Notes: generated from the sequence alone by a model not told the origin. Counted from the stretch's first letter, positions 28,481 through 42,100 are shown. The stretch: 64,000 nt of DNA from Progne subis subis (GCA_022316685.1 JAKJHU010000023.1:4792692-4856691), one strand, 5' to 3'. A program made the numbers and translations.

Positions 28481-29724
28481 ATCACAATCAAACACTCTTC
28501 AAATTCTACTTCCACCAAAAGATATTTATTTAGAATTGGAGAATACTTATATAATGTGATCCAAGTTATTGAGAAATCCTGACATTTATCACAGCCATTA
28601 CCAAATGTGTGTTCTGTAAATGTATAAACCTGAAGCACTGATATGTCATTATGTTTAGCATATCATAAAGGAAGCAATTCAATACCATCTTCTCTGTAGT
28701 GACAAGGATAAGGAAGTTGTCCATATACTTAAAATTACAGTTGTAAGCATATGTATACGTAGAGCATTTGAGACGTCAGCAGATCTCAGTCTGTCTCTTC
28801 TGGCAGTTGGCTGTTGAGTAGGATATTGTGCATTCAGTAGTCAAAGATAATTATGCTTTTCAGTCCTCTGAGCAACTAGCTGAAAGGAAATGAAATAAAG
28901 GAGAACAAAACCAAATGCCATGAAGATGTGATGGTATATATTAAAAAAATATGTATCAGTGAAATACTTTTTCTTCGCACTTTTGATCAAATTGAATGTC
29001 TTTGGAATTTCTATCTCCCAAACTCATGGTTTTTAAGTCAACATTTTCAGACTGTTATCCTGCCTCTGTAGTTGTGCTGAGAGGAAGATCTGGTAACTAA
29101 CATTTCTTCTAAATATCTTCTGCAATTTCAGTAATGACCCAAGAAGGACAACGAGGAAAATGTTGGGGAATGTCACCTTCATGCATGAACACTATTTTTT
29201 AAGAGACACAGTATTTGATTCTTCAAATACTTTTAGCTTATTCTTTTTTCATGTTGCTTTCTATGATGATAAGCAGAATGTTCCTGCAGTAGTCAAACTG
29301 AACAAACTCCTTCAAAGTTCCTGTCTTGCTAAAGACTTGTCTAATATGAAAATCATCCCTCTGGTTTATGTTATTTCTTAAGACCACTGGCAAGTCTCGC
29401 CTTTTTAAAGACATCCTTCTCTAACTATTCTATACATCAAATAAATGCATATTTGGCAGCAATTGGTGGTGGAGATTGAGGACAGAAGCATACATTATGC
29501 AAAGGAATTCCTCTTGGGCATTTATTTAAAATGTATTTGCAATACTTCCTTCACCCATTTATATTTTACTTTCTAGAACTGACTTAATATAACCAAACCC
29601 TCAGAAATCTCTGCAGGAAGTAAAGATATACTACAAATAACCAGGAAATACATAAGAAAGGAAAAAATAATCTCCTAGAGACTTAGCTGTGCAAGTGTAT
29701 GCTGCACTGCTGCGCTGTTGTGGA
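28481..29724. other. Non-coding stretch with one arm of an inverted repeat
   Basis: AT-rich, no supported gene. It contains the first copy of the 134-bp inverted repeat (28,611-28,744). The open frame at 29,160-29,381 has no recognisable feature. Confidence 0.5.
28611..28744 (+). repeat. 134-bp dispersed repeat, copy 1
   Basis: Aligns without gaps to the reverse complement of 32,329-32,462 with 11 mismatches counted by eye (about 92% identity). Both edges are sharp: flanking sequences are unrelated. I do not recognise the family. It has no long open frame. Confidence 0.85.
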
Positions 29725-29730
29725 ATAACC

Positions 29731-30426
29731 TGTGGCGGTGCAAGAATTGTTTTATTAGTTTTTTTGTAAGAAGTTTTATGTTATGGTTCAGTTCACTGTA
29801 TCCCCAGTTTTGTAACAGTCCATCCCCTTTTGTGTTTTCTGTATAATAAGGTGTTTTGTGTCAGTCCTCCCACCCCCCACCTATCCGGGACCATCCCCTC
29901 TGCCCCTCCTCGCTCTGGGGCAGCCTGTCTATCACTTCGGGACCCCTCCCAAGGTTGCGAAACCATTCGGAGAGGACTTCAGGTGATAGGTCCCCCGGGG
30001 CGGAATTCCTTTGCCCTTGGTGTCAATGGTCAGAGGCTTGGGGGTGGGCACACCTTGTTACCCCCCGAATCCCCTGATTTGTTGTCTTGTTGTAACCCCC
30101 CTTGAACCCCTCCCCCAGTTATAAGGTGGAGGGAGGGAGGCTCTCGCTCTCTTGCTCTCTGGCCTCTCTGGCCTGAGGTTTGGGCCAGCTGCAGACCTCC
30201 GGCAGCTCGGCCTGAATAAACATCTTTTAACCTGCTAAGCTGAGAGCCATCCTTTTCTACTTCCACTGCTGTCACGACACTATTTGGTCCAGCTGCTGCT
30301 GAGCAGCCGAGCCAGCAGGTAAAGATAACCTGTGTGCCTATCCAAACTGGGAACATCTTGTAGCTGTGCAGAACTGAGCTAGTCGGAGGTCAGCACTCGC
30401 CCGGTGCGGAGACAGAACAAGCTACA
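29731..30426 (+). mobile_element. Solo LTR B (same subfamily as LTR A)
   Basis: A 696-bp element from TGTGGCGG to GCTACA with exact 6-bp duplications ATAACC at 29,725-29,730 and 30,427-30,432. AATAAA at 30,215-30,220; TATA-like TTATAAG upstream; GAGCTAG in U5. It is nearly the same as the LTR at 6,761 in U3 but differs in the R/U5 region, where the CTCTCGCTCT-type repeats vary in length. No internal retroviral sequence is adjacent. Confidence 0.94.
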
Positions 30427-31834
30427 ATAACCCAAAGGGTATTTTTTTTTGCAGCTCATTAATAAAAATGGTACAAACAGAATGAAAAAGAGAAACACTG
30501 CACCATACAAAATAATTCTAAAATCAACACAACTATTCTTTAATTCATTTTCTTTCTCTTTTTCAGTTTTGTTTAGCAGAACAAGAAGTCTTTAAAGGAT
30601 GCATTCTTTTCCAGCGGCATAGCACATGACTGCACAACAGTGGGAGAACTTAGCCTGGTACAGATTAAAAAATGTAGAGAACCTGGACCTCCATAATGAA
30701 CAAAACCCCTCTGATCATACACAGATAAAATTTATAAACTGCTTTGGAGTAGTAAATGTAAATTATCTGCACAGAGTAATGGTCAGCTCTTTCATTCTGA
30801 GGAAAACTAACTTCCATTTTCCTTTGATAGAATGTCATTATTTTCTTTCATTCCACTGTTACTCCTCCACATTTGCTTCTTTCGCAAGTTTAATCTTCCT
30901 TTGTGTTTCAAACCTGCTTCAGCTCTTTTGTTTTTCTTTTTATTTTTTCCCATCTCTGTCTCGCTCCCAGAGATAAAGCGGTACAAGCTAATTCTGACTT
31001 TCCTTTATATTAGGTTCTGCTTGCTTTTGCCTTTGAAAGATGGTTGAGCCTTGATCTGATTTCTTTGTTTCTCTCTGTATCAACAACATGTTAACCTGTG
31101 CTGATGTTTTAGTTCTGTATTTTCTCCTTTCAGTATCATATTTGTGATGTAGTGTTTATTTGGCTTGCTGTGCTTTTTCAACAATTTCTATTTTTTATGT
31201 ATATTATAGCAGTAGTAGTGGTGTGCATAGTACATATTGCCGTGCACTATAACTTTGATTGTTAGAGAACATTTGAGACGTAGGTACTGAAAATAATTAT
31301 TATAAGCCTGAAGAAAATTAACAATGTGATAATTTCTAATGACTTGGACAATAAAAATAGACTTTTATACTTTTCTGAATTCATTTACCTAACTGAGAAA
31401 ATGACTGTTTACATTGAATAAGGCTGAAATTCACTTGTTTATCTGACTAGATATTCAAATATCACATCATTATGGGAAGTTCTTTCCAAACAGGTTTCTG
31501 GATGATGCCATCAGTGAAGCCAAACACAATGCAGCGAACCCAGTGCTGTGTCAGTAAAAGCAAGCAAACATGCATTCTCAAGATGCTGGAAGGAAAACAG
31601 GTGAGATTTACTAACATCCTACAAATTATGAAGATCATTCTTGCTGCTTGTTTCTAGCTGTATAATTGAAGCATATAACCTTCCACATTTCTCCATGCCA
31701 ACTTCTTCTATTCTATAAATATATTTGGATTTTTAGACTGACCTATACTGGCATGTTTAGTGTAATCCCTAGTAAACAAAGACAGTTACTTACTTCCAAG
31801 CCCGGAAATTCAGGAATGTTTTTTCCAGTGAAAT

Positions 31835-32050
31835 GAGGACATTATTGAGGATGAAGTACTGTGTTTAATTTTAGTGACCCACACAAAAAAATTACCTCAT
31901 ACTGTAAGAGCCACAGAACAACTACTAGAAATATTCAAGAAATGCATAACCTCTTGTATAAGAGGAGACTAAAAACTCTCAGCTGTTCAGTCTAGTAAAA
32001 ACAAGGCAACTGGGAATATTATTGAGCTCTGCAGATATAGCTGATGGGGT
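31835..32050 (+). mobile_element. Possible ancient CR1 fragment
   Basis: Phrases such as AGAGGAGACTAAAAACTCTC followed by AGCTGTTCAGTCTAGTA resemble the CR1 region near the end of ORF2, in sense orientation but strongly decayed. Edges are approximate. Confidence 0.35.
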
Positions 32051-32328
32051 AGCTAAACATCAGTAAAAAAAGAAGGGCTGAGTAAGCCAAAAAAACTGTG
32101 CTGACTTGAGAATCCAAAAGTGTAACTGTGTGTGAATAAATTTAGGCTGTAAGTGTGTCACAGCCTCGAGCACCTTCCAGTTTCTCGTTTAGCTGGCTGA
32201 GCACAAGGACGGTACTGTGCTGGCAAGAGCATCTCTGAAGAGAGCTGTGACCATGATCTGCCCCTTCTGCCCTAGAGAGCTGTGGCAAGCTCAGTCTCCC
32301 ATGCTGACCTTTGCCCTGTAATTTTAAG

Positions 32329-32462
32329 ACAACTGTAATTTTAAGTATATAGACAACCTCCTTATCCTTGTCACTACAGAGAAGGTGATATTGAATTGAT
32401 TCCTTTGTGATATGGTAAACATAATGGCATATCACTGCTTCAGGTTTATACTTTCACAGAAC
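32329..32462 (-). repeat. 134-bp dispersed repeat, copy 2 (inverted)
   Basis: Reverse-complement partner of 28,611-28,744, same length, no gaps, about 92% identical by eye. At its left edge the word CTGTAATTTTAAG is duplicated in tandem (about 32,315-32,345), possibly a local duplication at the boundary. Confidence 0.85.
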
Positions 32463-35204
32463 TGCTCAGCACTGCTGCTGTGCCTCCCCACTCTGCAAAT
32501 ATCCCTGCAGAACCTCCCGGATGGAGTCACCGAGGGAGAGAAGGGAACATTTTCATGGTGAAGCTTTTGTTGAGCTGTGTCAGTAGAAAGTGAAGTCTCA
32601 GTGGCCTGGCAGGTTCTGTCCAGCAAGTCATCCCTGTGCCAGAGAACAGAGCAATGACAAATGCCATAACCAATGGCTACTGACAGGTATTCCCAAGAAA
32701 CCCACAGGGACACAGAGAGGGCTGTGCTCAGCAAGGAGTCATGTCAACAGGTAAGTAATGGCTCAGCGCACCCATTGAACATTTTCTGCAAGCATCCAAA
32801 TAATTCATAGGTTTCCTGTATTCATTTTTTATGACTGCTTATACCTTCTACAAAAGGGGGATGATTGGCATTGCAGGAATACAATCTCCCATTCTAACCG
32901 ATCTCCTGACCCAGTTAATTAAGAATAAACTGTCCTAGCTCTTAAAAACAGCAAACCTCAGGGACAGGATAGCAGAGACTAAACATGTACTGTCCTCCTG
33001 CTCCCAAACTTCTCTACAGTTTTCCTTTTATCTGGATATCTTTGTAACAAGCCCTCAGGCAGGCTGGAGAAAGAGTTGTTGGTACATAGACCTCAGCAGT
33101 GACAACGGAATACAAGTTATTTGTATACTTGAACTGTGAACAGATATTTGCATTTTTTGCTGAGAAGAGAACATTGTTTCCTCTAGAGGTAAATGTTATC
33201 AATTCCAGGATTACATACACCAGCCCAGCACCTTCTGCTTTCACTCTGGATTTTGCAATTTAGGAGGAAGATAGTTTCATTCTGTTTATACACTCACTTT
33301 CTTTTTACTTCATCCTAGTGATTTTTCCTAATCCCATTCTGTGGCAGCTGCCAATATTGTCTTGAGCCAAGTCATAACATGACTTGTGAAGCTGACAGAC
33401 GATGGGAATAGCTGCAATTTGCAGCTGTGAGAGGTGGCAACAAATATCTGGGGAACTAATGGGAAAGTGAGAAGCTGTTTTCAACCCTGTTTGTCAATGT
33501 ATAAAACCACTAAGATAAGGATGTGCTGTTCTAGTTTCATCATGGTATTTGGGGTGAAACACTATCTTTTGATAGCTGAGCCAAATTCCTTCATAACTGT
33601 GAAATTTATGGCTGTTCTTGGAAACCCTTTCAACATTTTTCTCAATCCCTGATGCCAGTAGGGGATCTCTACTGCCTCTTAATTAGATCATGGAGAAAAA
33701 CAGAGGAGTAGAGCTCCGTCAGGAAGGGTGCTGCTTGAATTTTACGCACAAATGTAAAATCAGGCCAAAAGGATGTTTAGGTATGATGGAGTGGGGAATT
33801 CAGAAGTGACAGTATTTATACCCATTATGTGGATAGTGCAAATAATTACACTACCATATGGGGAAACATGAGGAAATTTGATTCCAGAGTGTAGTCCCCA
33901 AAACTTTTATTCTTGGCCTCTAGATCTGAATGAAATATAGGTTACACCTATACTGTATCGTAGAAGGGGGGAGAAGGGGGGAAAGAAGGAATAAAAAAAT
34001 GACAAATCATTTGATGACATGACAAGATCATACAAAATGCTCATTGAGGGTATTTTGTAACGAAATACACTGCTGTGTTAAGTGTGTTTTGATAGCCTAA
34101 TTCAGATTTCAGTTTCCATTATTCAGAAGTGTGAAGCATGTAGTAGAGCTCTGTTCCAGCAGTCTTCAATTTATTATTTTTATGGCTGGGTGATTTTTAC
34201 TGTGAGTGTTGCCTATCCCATAAACATCTGACTCCATAGGATAACGTATTTAGAACCCGGCCTCTGATATGAATTCAATTTCTTCAAATAGCATGAGACC
34301 TCCTTTGGTGTTTTTTCTGTTTCAGCTCCTCAAAGCTGTGAAGAGAAAAAAATATTTGTCACCAAATTAAGCAGTTTTAATATCTACTTTTGAAAAATAA
34401 AACAGCAGTGAAAAGGAACTTATAAACAAAATACTTTTGGAATGAAGAAATGTTACAAAAATGTTACAATATGTTGATCCATATTTACCTTTGTTCGTAG
34501 TGGAAAAATGGATTCTCAGGTGGTTTTAAATGTCTTTTTTTTCCCCTTAAAACACAAATAATGCAAAGAAAGCAGAATGCAGCAAAATGAAATCTATAGT
34601 GTAAGGAGGACGACAATCATAAGGATCAAACAACACTTTCAACTGTTATAATAAAGCAACATTAAAACTGAGAGGAGGAAAAGGTTCCTTTAGTAATCTG
34701 GATTAACTCCCAAATTTTCCAGAACTGTCACAAGTTGCCAGTACATCACTTGTTTCTAAATCAAACTTAATCTCACCCTGTGTTTATATGTCAGAAAGCT
34801 GGGGTTGGCCATGCATCACACTGGCTGGTCCCTGTAGCACACACCCAGTCTAGCCAAGCACATGTCCACTTGCAGTGCAGCAAAACAGGATACTCCACAG
34901 ATCCAAGTGTCATCATCAACCCAAGAAGAAGGAATAGCTCTGAACAGGAGAGAAAAGTTTTCTTGTCACTCTGCCTGATTGGTAAACAAAAGAGTGAGAG
35001 CTGGTGAAGGCTATTTTTTTCTGAATACTTAAGATATTTTTAACTGGTGTTTTCTTCTTGAGCCTGATGTATATCCCAGAGTTAAGTCACAATTTAACAG
35101 AAAATAACAGTGTCTACTTCTGAGAATGAAAGGATGAACCCATTATGAGACCCCCTTTCTTTCTTGTCAAATATTAGCAATGATATTGACTCACTTAAGT
35201 TTTC

Positions 35205-35951
35205 AGCAGATCTCACTGCAACCAAAGAACAACCCCAAGGGCTGGAATATGCTGGGAACCACCCAGCTGCAAACCAGCTTGATAGGAAAAACCCTGAGCA
35301 TGCTGGTGGATACCAAGTTGAACCAGTGATGTGCCCCTGCAGAAATAGAAGGCAAGTGTTATCCTGCCCTGCACTAGGCAGCCTTGGCAGCATGCTGAGG
35401 GAAGAGATTCTTCCTTGAGGCACTGGTGAAGCCACACCTGGAGTGCTGTGTCCAAGCCTGGGCTCCCCAGTACCAGAGAGGCGTGGGAATACTGGAGGGA
35501 GCCCAACAAACTGCTACAACATTAATTAAGGGACTAGAGAATTTCCTATGAGAGCAATTCTCTAAGGAAAGGCTGAGAAAGCTGGGGCTGTTCAGCCTCA
35601 AGAGAAGAGAAGGCTCAGGGGAGATTTTACTAATTCATGTAAATACTGGAGGAAAGCTGCAAAGAGGATGAGCCAGGCTCTTTTCAGTGGTGCTCAATAG
35701 CATGATGAGAGACAAAGGGCACAAACTGAGACACAGGAAGGTCTGTGCAGCACTCAGAACATTAGGAACCACTTGCTCTGTGACTGAGAGTGACTAAGCC
35801 CTGACACAGATTCCCCAGGAAAATTATGGAATCTCCTCCTTAGAGATATTAAACAAATATTTAGACATAGTTCTGGGCAAGTGGCTTTGAGTGGCCCTTC
35901 TTGAGCAGGGGGGTTGGACCAGACAACTTCCAAAGATCTGATCCTATGAAT
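35205..35951 (+). mobile_element. CR1 LINE fragment (plus strand)
   Basis: Contains the CR1 ORF2 tail and 3' region in sense: AAGCCACACCTGGAGTGCTG, GGGGCTGTTCAGCCTC and GGTTGGACCAGACAACTTCC, ending at GATCCTATGAATG. The coding part is interrupted by stops. The 5' edge is approximate. Confidence 0.87.
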
Positions 35952-36877
35952 GTTTTATCTCACTCAACTTCCCTCTGTGACACAAAAATGACGCTGTCCT
36001 CTAACCTTTCAAGGCATATTCCATGAACTGTAGATCCATCTATTCATAGATCCTGTGAGCAGAAAAGCACATTTTACGCACCAGGTAGAGTTTCTGGGTG
36101 GCAATCAATTCTCTAGGTGAAGTGAAAACAGTGCATCATCCTTTTATCATCATACATAATCTGACATGATTTTCATAGTAACTGAATTCTTTCAGCAGAG
36201 CAGAAGAGGAATCTGACTTTCCATCTTCCTCTAACTTTGAATATTTCTGTTATTTGCCCATCTTTAGCACAAGATAAAATGAAAAATATCGTGAGAATAT
36301 GTAAAGGAAATGATATTGCAATAATCTGAAACACCTTGTTTCAATCATTGTCTGTTTCATTTTGATTGTGGATTTTTGAAGCATTTCATGTTTTAAAACT
36401 TTTTCCACAGTAGAACTGGAGAAAATTTAATTTTTGTATTTGTCAAAGAATGTGGAGAGTTTTTCAAGATAAGAAATTTGACACAATAGGCACAGTCTTC
36501 CTGAGAGAACTTTATTCCAACTAAAATGGAAAAAAACATGTATTTCTCTTTATATACTGTGGAATTCAATAGTTCTAGATCTGAGCTTAAGGAAGATCTA
36601 GATCTGATTCCTTGGGAAGGCTGACCTGGAACAGAGACTAAACAGCACTAAAAGAATAAAGTAGGTATTTATTAAAAGGCCTTAAAAGGATCTACCTTGG
36701 GCAGCACAAGAGCCTGGCCAGGGCTACACCCCAGATGGACCCAAAATGGTCACCAAATGGATGACGAAGGTCTCACAATTTTAGAGGTTTTGGTCCACTT
36801 GTATATTGGGGTTAATTGTCCAATTACAGCTTCAGATTAAGAAGTCCCATCCTTATTGTTTTCTCTCTTAACTGCTG
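35952..36877. other. Non-coding stretch left of provirus D
   Basis: AT-rich, no gene supported. It ends at the target duplication TTTATA (36,878-36,883) of the provirus. Confidence 0.6.
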
Positions 36878-36883
36878 TTTATA

Positions 36884-37579
36884 TGTCGCAGTGTCCTGTC
36901 TGTGCTTACCAGCGCAGCCGCAGGCTAGCTCAGCGGGGTTTCCCACTGCGGCAACGTGGAGAGGTCGGAGTGGCAGGCTGAGCAAGCCACTTCCTCCCTG
37001 TGGGGACTTGGATCCCCCACACAGGCGACGGGCACAAGATGGGAAGCAACCGCGGCAGCTGAATAAAAGGCTGACTCTCCTGAGCAGGGTAAAGTGAGGA
37101 TTTATTGAAGGGGAGGGAGCACGGAGCTCTGCACTCCACTACCTGCTGCCCAGAAGAGCCCCGAATGCAGGTGTGCGAGAGCTTTTAAAGGGGGGTGTAA
37201 ACAGGGGTGGCGACAACAGGTCAGCCAATTACAGGATCAGTGGGTGTAAACTGGGGGTGTAACCACAGAACTGGGAACCAACCACGAAACGACGGGAGGG
37301 GATTTCCAGGGCCCCAGCCTATCACTCGACACCCTCCCTGGAGCTTTCCAGAAGCCAGGGAAGGGTCTTGGAGTGATAGACAGGGCGCCCAAGGGAAGAG
37401 AGAGAGGATTGACAACTTGGGTAGAAGGGGGGAAGGATGATTGACATATAACGAACAGGGAGCACTTTACAGTAAACAAGAATAAACCAACACAGAAATG
37501 GGGGGTACATGGAACGAACCATTGTAAAATACAGTATAAAATTGCATTAAACAAATAAAACAGATTGCACACGGCCACA
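36884..37579 (-). repeat. 3' LTR of provirus D
   Basis: 696 bp; on the plus strand it starts TGTCGCAGTG and ends GCCACA, as expected for a TG...CA LTR in reverse. The minus-strand AATAAA poly(A) signal is at 37,101-37,106. The polypurine tract abuts it at 37,580. Confidence 0.96.
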
Positions 37580-37593
37580 TCTCCCCCTTTTTT
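37580..37593 (-). promoter_or_regulatory. Polypurine tract of provirus D
   Basis: On the minus strand AAAAAAGGGGGAGA, directly before the 3' LTR. It primes plus-strand DNA synthesis in retroviruses. The same tract is found in provirus E. Confidence 0.93.
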
Positions 37594-37661
37594 GTTTTTG
37601 ATGAGGAGTGGAACTGGAATGGAGGAGGGAGATACTCCGACGCTGGGTAGCTCTCGGCGAA

Positions 37662-39108
37662 TCATTGATGTTGAGTTGGGTACCCTAGTCCATGTTCTTC
37701 TTCATCAGGATTCCTTCCGTCGTCCTCTGGGGTCCCCTCTAGCACCTCCTCCAACTCCAGTCCTCCTTCTTCAGGATCTTCCTCCAGGGTGGCAACATGG
37801 TTGATCGAGGGGGAGTGTGCGGTGGCGGAAATTAAATTATACAACATCTTCTTCAATATACTAAACACAATAACGGCTATTAATAAAATAAACAAACACA
37901 GCAACAAAGTCCTTATAATTGACGTCGCCCAGCCGGAGATTCCCCAGTTGTTAAATAGCCTGCTCAGCCAATCATCTGTCTCTTTCTTGATGTCAGCGAC
38001 CATTTCCCGCATCTGTCGGATGGCTGTGTGGACGTTCTCGGCTCTAGATGTTAAATTAAAACAACACAGCCCCTCGAACTCTTCACACCGGTGGCCGTGT
38101 AACAACAGTAGATAGTCTATCGCCGCCCGGTTCTGAAGAGTGGCTTGCCTTGTTGCTTCCTCTTCATCTAGGAGGTTTGCGAGGGCACTAGTTGTCAAAT
38201 TCGCTTGCTTAGCAACCCAGCACTCTAGGTGGGCCAATTCGCCTAGAGCCTTTGCGATGGACACCCATGGCAAAAAGATTGTGACGGCTACTCCTTCTGT
38301 TTTACCGCAATGAACAATTTCCGAGTCACAATACGGGTCAAGCGCTCTTAAATCCCTCTTTTGCATTGCCGAATGAGTCAGAATTTTCCTTTGCCAATTC
38401 GCAACAGTTGTTTTGTTTGGGGTCAGCAAGCTTAATCTTCCCAACGTGCAAGGCCCTCCTATATGGAGAGGGGGGATGCCCATCCACGCCCGGTCACGAC
38501 AAATAAAGATGACCCCCTTCGGGAGAGCTCGGGCATTGTTGTCGAACGTAGACAGCCTGTCGAGCTCTACTGTTTGATTGCACCATTTGTCTATGCTCGG
38601 GAGAATCTGATGGTAAGATTTCTCCTGTCCTTTAGGGGGGGAGAACGAAAACTTAACGCAAAATGAAGCACTCATTGAACCCACTAATTCTAACTCAACG
38701 GGATCAGAACTTAACCGGGATAGGGAATGAAGATATAAGGACCATACAATTAATGGGTTCCTAATTGGGTACGTAATATTTTTAATAATATTGAAATTAA
38801 AACACGGATTGTAATGAGTTGACCGGCCTTGGTTCACAGCCTTAACGAGCTCCAATTGTTCTTGGGAGAACTCCTCAGGCTTAAAAGGAATCCCCACAAG
38901 GCAAGTCGAGAGGGGACTGTCCGCCGAGGTAGCTGCGAGGCAGATATGATCCTGTCCCATTGCTCGCGCTAATGTCGCCCACACGTTCGCTTTTGGTTGA
39001 GGGACGAGCCATCCGACAACGGGGCAGGCAGAGGCTGAGCGTGATCAGGGCCCCAAGAATGAGATGGAATTTCATCGGAGTGGGGGATCCGGCTCGGACG
39101 GTTGCCAT
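37662..39108 (-). pseudogene. env pseudogene of provirus D
   Basis: Envelope glycoprotein gene, which in retroviruses mediates receptor binding and fusion at the virion surface. The ATG is at 39,108, a few bases past a conserved splice acceptor, and opens a hydrophobic signal peptide. The frame then changes at about 39,020-39,045, and the remainder is one open frame of 440 codons down to 37,662. This holds several N-glycosylation sites, a CX6CC motif (CEEFEGLCC, near 38,064-38,090) typical of transmembrane subunits covalently linked to SU (gamma/alpha-type envelopes), a membrane span at about 37,870-37,930 and an acidic cytoplasmic tail. A TGA (37,662-37,664) replaces the TGG found in copy E and cuts about 16 residues from the tail. 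I do not see a clear basic cleavage site. So it is frameshifted near the signal peptide and truncated at the end. Confidence 0.87.
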
Positions 39109-39113
39109 GTGAA

Positions 39114-39128
39114 CTGAAAAATACTAAA
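39114..39128 (-). promoter_or_regulatory. Predicted env splice acceptor, provirus D
   Basis: On the minus strand TTTAGTATTTTTCAG followed by TTC, a pyrimidine tract ending in CAG just upstream of the env ATG. The same sequence sits in the same place in provirus E. This would join the leader donor to make the subgenomic env mRNA. Confidence 0.7.
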
Positions 39129-39135
39129 CTGCAAA

Positions 39136-42100
39136 TTATTCGGGGTAAGAACAGTAGGGGAAGGGGAGCTCCGCCCAACAATGTTGTTCTGCTTTCCTTT
39201 TCCGCCTCCACGCTGCTTGGGCCACCTGTGGACTGACTGCCTTCTTGGATCCTGAGCCCTTGGGAACGTAGGGCCTTACCCACTTAGATGGAACCCACCT
39301 TGGTCCCACGGGGGTGGACACGCAAGCGTACCCACGTCCCCACGTGACCAGGTCGTGGAGCCCTTCTGTCCTTCCGGACTCAGGATCCCTGACCATGACC
39401 GGGGGCTTCTCCTTGATAGAATAGGAGGAACTCTCACCAAAGTGCCACGCTATTGGTGGATTGAGACTCTCAAAAGAACAGTTTAAGAAGTTGATGGTAA
39501 AAAGTGCCCTGGCCAGTCTGACTGCTGTTGTCTCTGCCTTTAGGACCTGCTGTTGTTGTTGAAGAACTCTTTTGATGTTTCCATGGGTCCTTTCCACCAT
39601 GGCTTGACCTGTGGGGGAGTGGGGGATGCCAGTCTTGTGTTCCACCCCCCATTGCTGCAGGAAGCTGCAGAGCTCCCTGGATTTATACACCGGGCCATTG
39701 TCGGTCTTAAGTTCCTTCGGGACTCCCAGAAAAGAGAAGGCGTGGATGAGGTGTTTTATGACATCCCCAGCCCTCTCCCCTGTGTGGGCAGAAGCGAACA
39801 CAGCCCCGGAAAATGTGTCTACAGACACGTGTATATACTTTTGGCATCCGAATTGTGGGAAATGGGTGACATCGGTTTGCCACACCTCACAGCTCCTCAG
39901 CCCCCGGGGGTTAACCCCCACATGCAAGGTCGGTACAGCGTGCAGGGAGCAAGACGGACACGCGGCCACAATCGCCTTGGCCTGTTCCCGTGTTAGATGG
40001 AAACGGCGAACAAGGCCAGGTGCGTTTTGGTGGAACAGTTGATGGCTGAGCTTTGCCTGCTCGAAGATGTTGGGCAGGGGGGCCATCTCGGCGGGGGCAG
40101 CAAGGGTATCAGCCTTCCCGTTTCCCTCTGCGATGAACCCAGGCAAATCAGTATGGGACCTCGTGTGCATCATATAAAAGGGTTGCTCTCAATGGGAGAC
40201 TAATTTCACTAGCTTCGAGAGCAACTCATATAAGGCAATGTTAGACACCTCTTGCAAGATGGCCTGTTCCGCTCTGGATACCACACCCGCTACGTAAGCG
40301 GAGTCTGTCACCAAATTAAAAGGTTCAGGAAACCTTTCAAAGGCTCTAACGACTGCGGCCAACTCAGCAATCTGAGGTGATCCTTCCACCTCAGTGACAT
40401 CCGCCTCCCACCTGCTGAGTCTGAGGGTCCTTCCAAGTCAAAACTGACTTGTGGGACCTTCCGGACGCGTCTGTAAAAACTGTTAAAGCTTTGAGTGGCT
40501 TCTTACTCCATACCTCTTTTAAAGTTAACACGAATTTGACATCCTGATTAAAAATTTTGCGGGCAGGCCGATGAATTGAAATTTGCCCAGTAAAGGAATC
40601 CAGAGCGAACTGCAACGCTTCATTTTCTTGAAGCAGGTGTTCTAACATCGCTTTTGAAATTTGGCCCGATCTTAACCCAACTGGAATGTGAATGCAGGCG
40701 AAGTCGCAACCGGCCAGTTCTCTGATCCGGAACCTTGCCTTCCGGATCAGCTCCGCCACCAATCTCCTGTGGCCGGGTCATCCTCTTGGACCTGTGGTGA
40801 CTTAGGAAGACCCACTCTATGATGGGGAGTGGATCATTCCCATCTCGGTCCTTTTTCAGGATGTCTTTCCACTGAAAGATCATCCCGTGGAGGTGCGGCA
40901 ATTTTCCCAATACGATAAATTTGAAAGGCAGCTCGGGGTCGAATCGATGAGCTTGCCTTGAGGACATGGCATCCTGTATCCTTTCCAGAGCCTCTTCCGC
41001 TTCTGGGGTAAGGGCCCTAGGAGAACTAAGCTCCTCTCCCCCTTTCAATAAATTGAAAAGGGGGACTAGGTCTTCGGTGGTTAAACCTAGCCAGGGTCTT
41101 ACCCAGTTCAAAGCCCAACACAGCTGGTGAACATCCGCGAGGGAACTTACCTTTGTTTTTATTGCCAATTTTTGCGGCACAATGGTCCGCTTGCCAATCT
41201 CCAGCCCGAGGTATTTCCAGGATGGCATCCTCTGAACCTTCTCCTCTTGCAGCTCGAACCCTGCAGCAATCAATGCATCGATTGTCAGGTCAAGCGCATG
41301 TGAGAGCATGTCGTCAGTCGGGGCGCACACTAGGACATCATCCATATAATGATGGATGATGGCCTGTCCCGCGGCTGCGCAGGACAGGGGATAGCAAGGA
41401 GGCAACATACCACTGGCAGATGACAGGGCTATTTTTCATCCCTTGAGGGAGAACTTGCCAGTGGTAGCGCTTCCTCGGGGCTTCTTGGTTGATGGTAGGA
41501 ACTGAGAATGCAAAATGTGGGGCATCATCCGGGTGAAGGGGAATTTGGAAAAAGCAATCCTTGATGTCAGTTATGGCCAATTTCCAATTTTGAGGGAGCA
41601 TAGTTGGGGAAGGCATCCCTGGTTGGAGAGATCCCATGTCCTCAATAATGTTGTTAATTTGGCGGAGGTCCTGGAGGAGCCGCCACTTGTCCTTCCCCGG
41701 CTTTTGGATTACAAAAACCGGTGAATTCCAAGGGCTATCAGTCTCCACAATGTGTCCTTTGCGGAGTTGCTCCTCCACGAGCTCCTCGAGCGCTTTTAAT
41801 TTTTGCTTAGAAAGCGGCCATTGCTCCACCCAAACTGGATCATTTGTAAGCCAATTAAGTTTTTTGGTGGGACGCTCATCAATGGTCGCCACGGAAATGT
41901 CCACTGAGGGGTCGGGTATGTCAATTTTGTCCCCGCATTGAGCCATGAGATCCCTTCCAAGCAGGGGTTCCTTATAATCTAAAACAAAAGGGCGGATGTT
42001 CGCCAATTGCCCTCTTGGCCCCTTAATTTGCACTATGCTCCTTGATTGTCTTGCCAATTGGAGCCCTCCAACACCCTGGACGTGTCCGGCCACGTCTTGC

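Larger units (their letters stand above)
30433..35204. other. Non-coding stretch, mostly unassigned
   Basis: AT-rich; holds copy 2 of the 134-bp repeat and a decayed CR1-like stretch near 31,835-32,050. Open frames at 30,626-30,976 and 32,142-32,734 have no recognisable domains. A purine-rich G-run patch lies at about 33,963-33,990. Confidence 0.5.

Noticed and set aside
39553..40042. Plus-strand open frames antisense to integrase of D
   Set aside because: Mirror frames of the minus-strand pol; the same shadows appear opposite pol in E.
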